A stretch of DNA of 64,000 nt from Kitasatospora aureofaciens. Lineage in GTDB: Bacteria > Actinomycetota > Actinomycetes > Streptomycetales > Streptomycetaceae. Every line of letters starts with the position of its first letter. Position 1 is the first letter of the stretch. A program made the position numbers and the translations under genes. Where the stretch lies: contig NZ_JAHTKP010000014.1 in assembly GCF_019192735.1 (NCBI RefSeq), positions 112,637 to 176,636 of the forward strand. Reading direction: 5' to 3'. The notes beneath the pieces were generated by a model. The model was given only the letters and a program-made list of their open reading frames with translations, was not told the DNA's origin and ran no database searches. Below are positions 57,865 to 64,000 of this stretch, piece by piece.

Positions 57865-59097
57865 GTGCGGGGAGCACGCACGGCACGGACCACCACCGAC
57901 TACGAGGCCGACACGGGACGGATCGCCGGCTTGCCGGTCCGCAGACACCACGTGCTGCTGATCGCATGGACGGTGCTCTGGTTCTTCCTGGTCGAGCCCA
58001 GCGGCGGCTTCTCCTGGCACTACCTGCGCCAGGGTGAGCAGCTGCTCTTCAGCAAGCAGCCCGACGGCGGGCTCTCGCTCTATGCCCACCACCCCGAGCT
58101 GCAGATCGGCCCGGTCAGCCTGGCCGCCGCCCGGCTCACCGCGCCGCTCTCGCCGCACATCGGCCAGCTGGTGGCCGAGGCGGCGATGTCCGCGCTCGGC
58201 CTGGTGATGCTGGTCCTGATCGGCCGCACCGCCGCCCTGTACTACCTCGGCACCGGCACCAACCACCGCCGGCTCCAGCAGCGCCTGCTGATCGCCGGAC
58301 TGGCGTTCATCCCGATGTGGGTCGAGGTCTCGGTCCGCTTCGCGCACCTGGACGACGTGCTGGCGCTGTTCTTCACCACCCTCGCCGCGCACGCGCTCGC
58401 CCGCGGCAAGCCCACCCAGGTCGCGATCTTCCTGGCGCTCGCGGTGGACTCCAAGCCCTGGGCGATCGCCTTCGCCCCGCTGATCCTCGCCCTGCCCCGG
58501 CCCAACTGGCTGCGCACCGCGCTCTGGTTCGCCGGGCTGGTGGCGGTCGCCTGGCTGCCGTTCTACCTCGGCAACCTGGACACCCTCGCCGCCGCCAAGT
58601 TCACCATCCCCAACCAGCCCGCCTCCGCGCTGCGCTGGTTCGGCGTGACCGACCCGTCCACCCCCTGGTGGGACCGCCCGACCCAGTTCGCGCTCGGCCT
58701 CGGCCTCGGCAGCATCGCGGTCTGGCGCGGTCGCTGGCCGGCCGTCGTGCTGGTCGGCGCGAACGCCCGGATCCTGCTCGACCCCAGCGTCTACACGTAC
58801 TACACCGCCTCGATCCTGCTCGGCACCCTGCTCTGGGACGCGGTCGGGCAGAAGCGGCTGGTGCCGTGGTGGAGCTGGATCGCGCTGGCCGCGCTGTACG
58901 GCGGCACGCTGGCCATCCCGTCCGACTCGGCGCGCGGCCTCGTCCGGCTCGCGTTCGTCGTCGTCTCGACGGCGTACGTGCTGCTCTGGCCCACCCAGCA
59001 GACCCGCCGCCCGCGCCCCCCGGCCGACGATCCGGGCGCCGGACGCGGCCGGGCCGGCCGGCGACGCGAGCGCGTCCTCGTCGGCGCCGGGCACTGA
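57865..59097 (+). CDS. Polytopic membrane protein, possibly GT87/DUF2029-like glycosyltransferase
   Basis: A 410-residue protein with about ten hydrophobic helices and a short Arg-rich tail. FFLVEPSGGFSWHYLRQG near residue 40 and the VSVRFAHLDDVLALFF stretch with Asp-Asp near residue 155 are reminiscent of polyprenol-phosphate-dependent mannosyltransferase-like membrane enzymes (GT-C fold), but no catalytic assignment is secure. GTG at 57865 has GGGGAGAGGG upstream. Gene order with tipA is not evidence of linkage. Confidence 0.6.
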   Translation: MRGARTARTTTDYEADTGRIAGLPVRRHHVLLIAWTVLWFFLVEPSGGFSWHYLRQGEQLLFSKQPDGGLSLYAHHPELQIGPVSLAAARLTAPLSPHIGQLVAEAAMSALGLVMLVLIGRTAALYYLGTGTNHRRLQQRLLIAGLAFIPMWVEVSVRFAHLDDVLALFFTTLAAHALARGKPTQVAIFLALAVDSKPWAIAFAPLILALPRPNWLRTALWFAGLVAVAWLPFYLGNLDTLAAAKFTIPNQPASALRWFGVTDPSTPWWDRPTQFALGLGLGSIAVWRGRWPAVVLVGANARILLDPSVYTYYTASILLGTLLWDAVGQKRLVPWWSWIALAALYGGTLAIPSDSARGLVRLAFVVVSTAYVLLWPTQQTRRPRPPADDPGAGRGRAGRRRERVLVGAGH

Positions 59098-59178
59098 GGG
59101 AACCGCGCGCCTGGCGGAGGGTAGCCGGGCGCCGGTCCGCCCCTCGCCTCGGCAATCGTTGCTTCCGCCGAAACGGGC

Positions 59179-59209
59179 TTGACCCTCACGCGGCGTGAGA
59201 GACGAGTCT
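59179..59209 (+). promoter_or_regulatory. MerR/TipA-type promoter with long spacer and dyad
   Basis: TTGACC at 59179, then the dyad CTCACGC-G-GCGTGAG (59185-59199) inside a 19-bp spacer, then GAGTCT as a poor -10. This matches the layout of the thiostrepton-inducible tipA promoter, where TipAL distorts the spacer. Confidence 0.75.
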
Positions 59210-59238
59210 GGTGATCAGCACCGAGGGAGGAACACCGG

Positions 59239-60012
59239 ATGAGCAGCGACGGGTACTCGGTCGGCGCCGTGGCGAAGATCGCCAAGGTGACCGTCCGCAC
59301 CCTGCACCACTACGACGAGATCGGCCTGCTGTCCCCCGCGGGCCGCACCCGGGCCGGCTACCGCCGGTACGTGGACGCCGATCTCGACCGGCTGCAGCAG
59401 ATCCTGTTCTACCGCGAACTCGGGTTCCCCCTGGAAGAGATCGCGGCGATCCTGGACGACGACTCGGTCAGCCCGAGCGAGCACCTCCGGCGGCAGCACG
59501 AGCTGCTGACCGACCGGATCAAGCACCTCCAGGACCTCGCCACGGCCGTCGAACACGCCATGGAGGCACGAAGAATGGGCATTCAGCTGACCCCGGAGGA
59601 GAAGTTCGAGATCTTCGGCGAGGACTACAAGGAGGAGTGGGAGGGCGAAGCCGAGCAGCGCTGGGGCAACACCGAGGCCTGGGCCGAGTCGCAGCGCCGC
59701 ACCGGCGGCTACGACAAGGCCGACTGGCAGCGCATCCAGGCCGAGATGACCGACCTCAACACCCGCCTGGCCGAGGCGCTCACCGCCGGCGAGCCCGCCG
59801 ACGGCACCGTCGCGATGGACCTCGCCGAGGCGCACCGGCAGCACATCTGCCAGAACTTCTACGACTGCACCTTCACCATCCACCGCGGCCTGGCCAGCCT
59901 GTACGTCTCCGACCCGCGGTGGACGACCACCTACGAGAACCTCGCCCCGGGCCTCGCGCAGTGGCTGCACGACGCCATCCTCGCCAACGCGGCCCGGCAC
60001 GAGAGCGCGTAG
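59239..60012 (+). CDS. tipA: TipA-like MerR regulator with TipAS drug-binding domain
   Basis: A 257-residue protein like TipAL. MerR HTH at residues 6-75 (SVGAVAKIAKVTVRTLHHYD, GYRRYVDADLDRLQQ), coiled coil, and a C-terminal TipAS domain (MGIQLTPEEKFEIFG, HRQHICQNFYDCTF) that in the family binds thiopeptides such as thiostrepton; the Cys near residue 214 matches the family cysteine. The dyad promoter upstream indicates autogenous activation. A second, internal start gives TipAS (see 59575). Confidence 0.93.
   Translation: MSSDGYSVGAVAKIAKVTVRTLHHYDEIGLLSPAGRTRAGYRRYVDADLDRLQQILFYRELGFPLEEIAAILDDDSVSPSEHLRRQHELLTDRIKHLQDLATAVEHAMEARRMGIQLTPEEKFEIFGEDYKEEWEGEAEQRWGNTEAWAESQRRTGGYDKADWQRIQAEMTDLNTRLAEALTAGEPADGTVAMDLAEAHRQHICQNFYDCTFTIHRGLASLYVSDPRWTTTYENLAPGLAQWLHDAILANAARHESA
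59575..60012 (+). other. Probable internal TipAS translation unit
   Basis: ATG at 59575 (opening MGIQLTPEEKFEIFG, 145 residues) has GGAGG ten bases upstream, within the coding sequence for the long form. Family knowledge: tipA makes the short drug-binding TipAS from an internal start. Confidence 0.75.
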
Positions 60013-60030
60013 CCGCGTCGCACGCCCCCG

Positions 60031-61086
60031 CTACGCCACTCCGCGCCCGAAACTGCGCCGGTACGCCGTCGGCGAGGTGCGCATGACCCGGCCGAAGTGG
60101 TGGCGGAACGTCGCCGCGCTCTCGAAACCGACCGCGGTGGCGATCTCCTCCACCGTCCCCTCCGGGGACTCCAGCAACGGCAGACTGGCCGCGATGCGCT
60201 GGGTGACGACCCAGCGCATCGGGCTGGTCCCGTTGCGGGCGGTGAAGTGCCGCAGGTAGGAGCGGTCGGACATCCGGGCGGCCCGGGCCAGCAGCGAGAT
60301 GGTCAGCGGCGACGCCAGGTGGTCCAGCGCCCACTGCATGCTCCGGGCGACCCCGTCGTCCTCCTCCTCGACCGGCCGCACCGCCGCCTCGATGAACTGT
60401 GCCTGCCCGCCGTCCCGGTGCGGCGGCACCACGAACCGGCGGGCCACACTGTTGGCCACCTTGGCGCCGTGGTCCCGGCGCACCAGGTGCAGGCACAGGT
60501 CGATCCCGGCCGCGCTGCCCGCGCTGGTGAGCACGTCCCCGTTGTCCACGTACAGCACGTCCGGATTGACCCGCACCCGCGGATGCCGCTGCTGCAGCAG
60601 CTCGGCGTACCGCCAGTGGGTGGTCGCCTCCCGGCCGTCCAGCAGCCCGGCGGCGGCCAGCGCGAAGGCGCCCGAGCAGATCGAGACGATCCGGGCACCG
60701 CGCTCGTGCGCCGTCCGCAGCGCGGCCACCAGCGCCGGCGAGACCTCGCCGCCGAACGCGTTCGGCACCCCCGGGACCACCACGGTGTCGGCCGCCGCCA
60801 GCTCGTCCAGCCCGTACCGGGCCACCAGCGCGAACCCGCCCACCGCGTCCAGCGCCGTCCCCGGCCGGTCCGCGCACACCTTCAGCCCGTACCAGGGCGC
60901 CGCCAGCAGCCCGCTCAGCTCCGGCCGCGCCAGCCCGAACACCTCGACCACCACGCCGAGTTCGAACGGCGCCATGCCGTCGAAGGCGTACACCGCGACA
61001 TCGTGCACCGGTTCCGGCCGCCGCCCGATGGCGACCGCCACCGGCCCGGACCCGACAACCCGCCCCTCGGCGGTCTGCTCGGCCAT
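60031..61086 (-). CDS. GlxA-type AraC regulator with DJ-1/PfpI domain
   Basis: A 351-residue regulator. N-terminal class I glutaminase-like DJ-1/PfpI domain (VAVYAFDGMAPFELGVVVEVFG, ICSGAFALAAAGLLDG with the typical Cys) and a C-terminal AraC HTH (LLARAARMSDRSYLRHFTARNG, VEEIATAVGFESAATFRHHFGR). Members often respond to stress or central-carbon signals; target unknown. Convergent with tipA (18 bp). Confidence 0.93.
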   Translation of the reverse strand: MAEQTAEGRVVGSGPVAVAIGRRPEPVHDVAVYAFDGMAPFELGVVVEVFGLARPELSGLLAAPWYGLKVCADRPGTALDAVGGFALVARYGLDELAAADTVVVPGVPNAFGGEVSPALVAALRTAHERGARIVSICSGAFALAAAGLLDGREATTHWRYAELLQQRHPRVRVNPDVLYVDNGDVLTSAGSAAGIDLCLHLVRRDHGAKVANSVARRFVVPPHRDGGQAQFIEAAVRPVEEEDDGVARSMQWALDHLASPLTISLLARAARMSDRSYLRHFTARNGTSPMRWVVTQRIAASLPLLESPEGTVEEIATAVGFESAATFRHHFGRVMRTSPTAYRRSFGRGVA

Positions 61087-61154
61087 ACGAACCCCCTGCT
61101 CACGGGTGCCGAAACGCCGGTGAGTGTAGTCCTTCCGCCCGCCCCGGAGATCTC

Positions 61155-61192
61155 TTCGAATCCGCCTGCAACCTCCATGAGCGATGCACGTC
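61155..61192 (+). promoter_or_regulatory. Candidate ECF promoter A (before the sigma-factor gene)
   Basis: TTCGAATCCGCCTGCAACC, then 15 bp to CGTC at 61189-61192. The same arrangement and nearly the same sequence occurs at 63550-63587. It overlaps an upstream in-frame ATG (61184), so that start would not be translated from this promoter. Confidence 0.65.
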
Positions 61193-61321
61193 CACTACAA
61201 GGGGGCGGCATCCACCGGGACAACGGGCGGTGGCAGGATTCGCCCGATCACGAACTTGATCAAGGTCGTGACGGACCCGGCAGTCGCCGGACACCGTCCT
61301 GGGGGAAAGCGGAAAACGCAC

Positions 61322-61999
61322 ATGTCCATGGCCATCGGGCCGATCGCCGCGCCGGCGAGGGGGCGCGGCTTCTCCATCCGCGGAGTGGTCGCCGTGCTGT
61401 TCGGCGCACCGGAGGCCGGCGAGCCGATCGCCGGTCCCACCACCGACCAGCAGGCGGCGCAGCGCCGCTCCGGCTTCCGGCTGCTGCGCGGCGGCCGGAA
61501 GCCCGCGGAGGACCGGCCCACCCTGACCGACCTCTACCACGCCCACCGGTTGGGCCTGGTCCGGATGGCCGTCCTCCTGGTCGACCACCAGGACCTCGCC
61601 GAGGACGTCGTCCAGGAGGCCTTCACCCAGCTCTACCAGCGTCACGGCGAGGACCTGGACGACCTCGACAACGCGCTCGGCTACCTGCGCACGGCCGTCG
61701 TCAACGGCGCCCGCTCGATGCTGCGCCGCCGCAAGACCGCCCGCGAGTACGTGCCGCCGCACGAGGCCGACGCGCCGTCCGCCGAGGACCACGCCGTACT
61801 CAACGACGAGCACCGGCGCGTGCTGGTGGCCCTGCAGGAGCTGACCCCCCGCCAGCGCGAGGTGCTGGTGCTGCGCTACTGGTCCGACCTGTCGGAGGCG
61901 CAGATAGCCGAAACCCTGGGGCTCTCCCGGGGCGCCGTGAAGTCCACCGCCAGCCGGGCCCTGGACGCTCTGGAAAAGCACCTGGAGAAGGTTCGATGA
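61322..61999 (+). CDS. SigE-family ECF RNA polymerase sigma factor
   Basis: A 225-residue ECF sigma factor. A ~65-residue N-terminal extension precedes region 2 (DLYHAHRLGLVRMAVLL, DQDLAEDVVQEAFTQLY-type stretch) and region 4 (LTPRQREVLVLRYWSDLSEA, IAETLGLSRGAVKS). ATG at 61322 is preferred: the ATG at 61184 lies inside the candidate promoter. Its stop overlaps the start of the membrane protein (ATGA), a usual sigma/anti-sigma arrangement. It probably autoregulates through promoter A. Confidence 0.85.
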   Translation: MSMAIGPIAAPARGRGFSIRGVVAVLFGAPEAGEPIAGPTTDQQAAQRRSGFRLLRGGRKPAEDRPTLTDLYHAHRLGLVRMAVLLVDHQDLAEDVVQEAFTQLYQRHGEDLDDLDNALGYLRTAVVNGARSMLRRRKTAREYVPPHEADAPSAEDHAVLNDEHRRVLVALQELTPRQREVLVLRYWSDLSEAQIAETLGLSRGAVKSTASRALDALEKHLEKVR

Positions 62000-63456
62000 C
62001 CGACAAGCTCCCCCGCCGGAGCGGCGGCGGCGACGGGCCGGCCGAGACACCGACGGAACGGCTGCTGCGCGAGGCGATGAACGCCCGCACCTCCCTGATC
62101 ACCGCGCACGACCTGCGCCCGGCCGATCCGCCGAACCGCAGGATCCGCCGGCTGCGCCCGGCCTACCTGGCCGCCGTCCCGATCTTCGCCCTGGCCGCCG
62201 CTCTGGCGATCGGTGTGCTCACCTTCCACGGCGACCCGGTCGCCGACCACGAGGTCCCGCCCCCGGCCGCCACCGTGACGGCCTCGCCGAGCCCGACCGC
62301 CGAGCCGACCGCCACCCCGACCCCGACCGCCACCCCGACCCCGACGGCGACCCCGACCGACACCGCCACGCCGACCGCCCCGGAGACCGTCGCCCCCCTC
62401 GCCGACGACACCCCCTCCTCCACTCCCGCCCCCACCTCCAGCGGCACCCCGACCGGCTCGGCCTCCTGGTACAACTTCCGTGGCGTCAAGTTCAAGGTCC
62501 CGGTCGGCTGGCGCATCGCGGCGTCCTCGTCGGAGGACTACCGGATCTGTGTGCTGAGCCCGGGCGCCCCGAAGACCGCGGGCTACAACGACTGCGCGCC
62601 GTACGGTGTCCAGGTGACGGCGTACGACGACCCCGATCCGGGCACGTGGCCGACGGTCTCCTTTCTCGACTCGTCCGGCGGCTGGGGGTCGCAGCCCTAC
62701 TGCCCGGTGTGGGCCAACCCGTACGTGCCGGGCCCGGACGAGCAGATCAAGAGCTCCGGCCCGGTCAAGACCACGCCGACCGTGGCCGGCCACTCCGCGC
62801 TCAAGTCGCAGTGGCAGGTCAGCTGCGCCAAGGGGTCCTTCAACGCCCAGATGTGGGCCTTGCCCAAGGACCAGGTCTTCGTCTCGGCGATCGGGCTCTC
62901 GGTCGACTACCAGTCCGGCCTGCAGTCGATCGTCAACAGCCTGGACGTCAGCGGCCACAAGGCGCCGGGCGCGTCGTCGGGGTCTGTGGCGAGCGGCAGC
63001 GACATCGCCATCACGGTCGACGGGGGTCTCGGCGCCGGGCAGCAGGTGTCCACGAACGGGACCCCGGTCACCTTCACGGTGACGTACCGGAACACCGGCC
63101 AGAAGTCCTACGCGCAGGTCCAGCCACTGGTCTACACCGGGCAGTACCCGGGAACGCCGGACAGCCCGGTCCTCGCGATGAACGCGGGCAAGTTGGAGGT
63201 CCGGACGGGTGGCGGCTGGACCCCGCTGATGCTCTCGGCCGGGGGCGGCATGGACTACGCGATCGTGGGCAAGGTGGCCTCCTTCCCGCTGGCACCGGGT
63301 GCGACCCAGCGGGTGACGTACCGGATGACCCTCGACCCCACCGACGGGCCCGGGACGATGCCGCTGCTGGCCAAGGCGACGATGCCGTACGACGGCAGCG
63401 GGACGCTGACCGCGCTCGGTGAGACGACCGTTCCGGTCGCCGTCGTGAAGAAGTAA
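61996..63456 (+). CDS. Single-pass membrane protein, candidate anti-sigma partner
   Basis: A 486-residue protein. Short cytoplasmic N-terminus (~50 residues with ERLLREAMNARTSL), one transmembrane helix (AYLAAVPIFALAAALAIGVL, about residues 55-76), a Thr/Pro-rich stalk (PTATPTPTATPTPTA-type repeats) and a large extracytoplasmic beta-rich part (ASWYNFRGVKFKVPVGWRI; second domain with TVTYRNTG). Overlap with the sigma gene suggests an anti-sigma role, but no ZAS-type zinc motif is visible in the N-terminus. Confidence 0.75.
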   Translation: MTDKLPRRSGGGDGPAETPTERLLREAMNARTSLITAHDLRPADPPNRRIRRLRPAYLAAVPIFALAAALAIGVLTFHGDPVADHEVPPPAATVTASPSPTAEPTATPTPTATPTPTATPTDTATPTAPETVAPLADDTPSSTPAPTSSGTPTGSASWYNFRGVKFKVPVGWRIAASSSEDYRICVLSPGAPKTAGYNDCAPYGVQVTAYDDPDPGTWPTVSFLDSSGGWGSQPYCPVWANPYVPGPDEQIKSSGPVKTTPTVAGHSALKSQWQVSCAKGSFNAQMWALPKDQVFVSAIGLSVDYQSGLQSIVNSLDVSGHKAPGASSGSVASGSDIAITVDGGLGAGQQVSTNGTPVTFTVTYRNTGQKSYAQVQPLVYTGQYPGTPDSPVLAMNAGKLEVRTGGGWTPLMLSAGGGMDYAIVGKVASFPLAPGATQRVTYRMTLDPTDGPGTMPLLAKATMPYDGSGTLTALGETTVPVAVVKK

Positions 63457-63477
63457 CCTGCCGCAGGCCGTCATTTG

Positions 63478-63517
63478 AGGCGCCGTGACGAGGGGAATCC
63501 CCCTGGTCGCGGCGCCT
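63478..63517 (+). terminator. Terminator of the sigma-factor operon
   Basis: AGGCGCCG pairs with CGGCGCCT and the stem continues with one mismatch through GACGAGGGG/CCCCTGGTC; TTTC follows. About 22 bp after the stop. Confidence 0.75.
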
Positions 63518-63549
63518 TTCGGCGTTCCGGGGCGAGGCTTTGAAAGAAC

Positions 63550-63587
63550 TTCGAATCCACCTGCAACCCCGCGGGGGGATGGACGTC
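63550..63587 (+). promoter_or_regulatory. Candidate ECF promoter B (before the last gene)
   Basis: TTCGAATCCACCTGCAACC, then 15 bp to CGTC at 63584-63587: the same core and spacing as promoter A. It probably drives the gene starting at 63681. Confidence 0.65.
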
Positions 63588-63632
63588 TATCGAGATGAAG
63601 GCCGAGCGAAGAGCTCACCTGCCGCCGCGTCG

Positions 63633-64000
63633 GCCTCAGCTCTCACCTGCGTCGTTGCCCGTCCCGAGGGGGATCCCGTCATGCGTCCGTTCGTTGCCCG
63701 CCGTTTTGCCAAGACCGTTCCGCTGGCCGCCGTGGTCGCCGTCGGCGTCGCCGGCGCGGGGCTCATGTCGGTGACGTCGGCGGGCGCGGGAAGCACGGTG
63801 GCCGCGGCCTCCCCGGCGCCCACCGCGGTCGTTGCGCCGGCGGCGGCCGAGGCCACCCCGTCCGCCGCCCCGACCGCGACGCCGACGCCGACGGCGACCA
63901 CGGCGGCCAGCGGAACGGTCTTGGCAAAACGGCGGGCAACGAACGGACGCATGACGGGATCCCCCTCGGGACGGGCAACGACGCAGGTGAGAGCTGAGGC
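63633..64000. repeat. Perfect 118-bp inverted repeat at window end
   Basis: 63633-63750 is the exact reverse complement of 63883-64000, with a 132-bp unpaired spacer. The right arm ends exactly at the window edge. Either a real large palindrome or a fold-back assembly/amplification artefact. Confidence 0.95.
63681..64000 (+). CDS. Exported Ala/Thr/Pro-rich protein (3' partial)
   Basis: ATG at 63681 follows GAGGGGGATCCC. The first ~33 residues are a signal peptide (RPFVARRFAKTV, hydrophobic core, TSAGAG cleavage region), then an Ala/Thr/Pro-rich stretch (SAAPTATPTPTATTAAS). From about 63883 the sequence is the inverted copy of the gene's own start, so the residues after PTPTA should not be trusted. 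Length and function unknown. Confidence 0.5.
   Translation, partial: MRPFVARRFAKTVPLAAVVAVGVAGAGLMSVTSAGAGSTVAAASPAPTAVVAPAAAEATPSAAPTATPTPTATTAASGTVLAKRRATNGRMTGSPSGRATTQVRAE

Noticed and set aside
61184..61321. Longer sigma-factor start at ATG 61184
   Set aside because: It lies inside the shared ECF promoter motif, and the extra residues have no similarity to sigma factors.

Overview
The window is high-GC actinobacterial DNA, almost certainly from a Streptomycetaceae chromosome (Streptomyces or Kitasatospora). The evidence is an lsr2-type xenogeneic silencer, the HspR-controlled dnaK-grpE-dnaJ-hspR operon and clpB, a TipA-type MerR regulator with an internal start, an LAXTG-type sorting signal, many GTG/TTG starts, and an exact Streptomyces-type ParB site. 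Most of it is core chromosome (purine synthesis, chaperones, fba, pyrE, dcd, tRNAs). Several short accessory islands interrupt it.

Layout. 0-7 kb: end of a DMFase-like gene, purC, an ABC exporter with a DesKR-like two-component system, two identical tRNA-Gly(GCC) genes and lsr2. 7.6-10.8 kb: purS-purQ-purL with overlapping stops and starts. 10.9-12.9 kb: mycothiol-dependent-isomerase-like protein, a convergent hypothetical gene, a decayed oxidoreductase and a DUF3151 gene. 12.9-19 kb: fba, dedA, a parS site inside the dedA/pyrE palindromic terminator, pyrE, an SRPBCC membrane protein, a membrane spermidine-synthase-like protein and DUF2617. 19.6-25.8 kb: an intact aminotransferase and a truncated copy of it flank an island holding a COG4705 membrane protein with a nearly perfect 276-bp internal duplication and a divergent OmpR-type two-component system. 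26-31.7 kb: YbjN protein, clpB with an HspR operator, and a divergent LysR/TDT transporter pair.

32.2-36.9 kb is the most interesting region. It carries four members of one regulator family (two intact tandem copies, one wrecked copy, one distant lower-GC copy), a nucleoside 2-deoxyribosyltransferase-fold protein, and an unannotated 52-residue secreted-peptide gene that would release a 16-residue peptide. I read this as a candidate peptide-linked regulatory island. The ligand relationship is inference.

37-44 kb: hspR, dnaJ, grpE and dnaK (transcribed leftward) with HAIR-like operators upstream of dnaK, then a membrane Fe-S oxidoreductase. 44.3-48.9 kb: a sugar-nucleotidyltransferase, a Yip1 protein, an AlaX-like editing protein, dcd, a small zinc-ribbon protein and tRNA-Gly(CCC). 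48.9-56.2 kb: accessory enzymes (glycosyltransferase, alpha/beta hydrolase, YunG, HIBADH-like, GNAT, FMN reductase) with a decay zone at 52.7-53.4 kb. 56.5-64 kb: an LAXTG surface protein, a polytopic membrane protein, tipA, a GlxA-type regulator, and a SigE-family sigma factor with a membrane partner. The sigma-factor gene and the last gene share a near-identical ECF-type promoter. The last 368 bases form a 118-bp-arm perfect inverted repeat that ends exactly at the window edge and may be an assembly fold-back.
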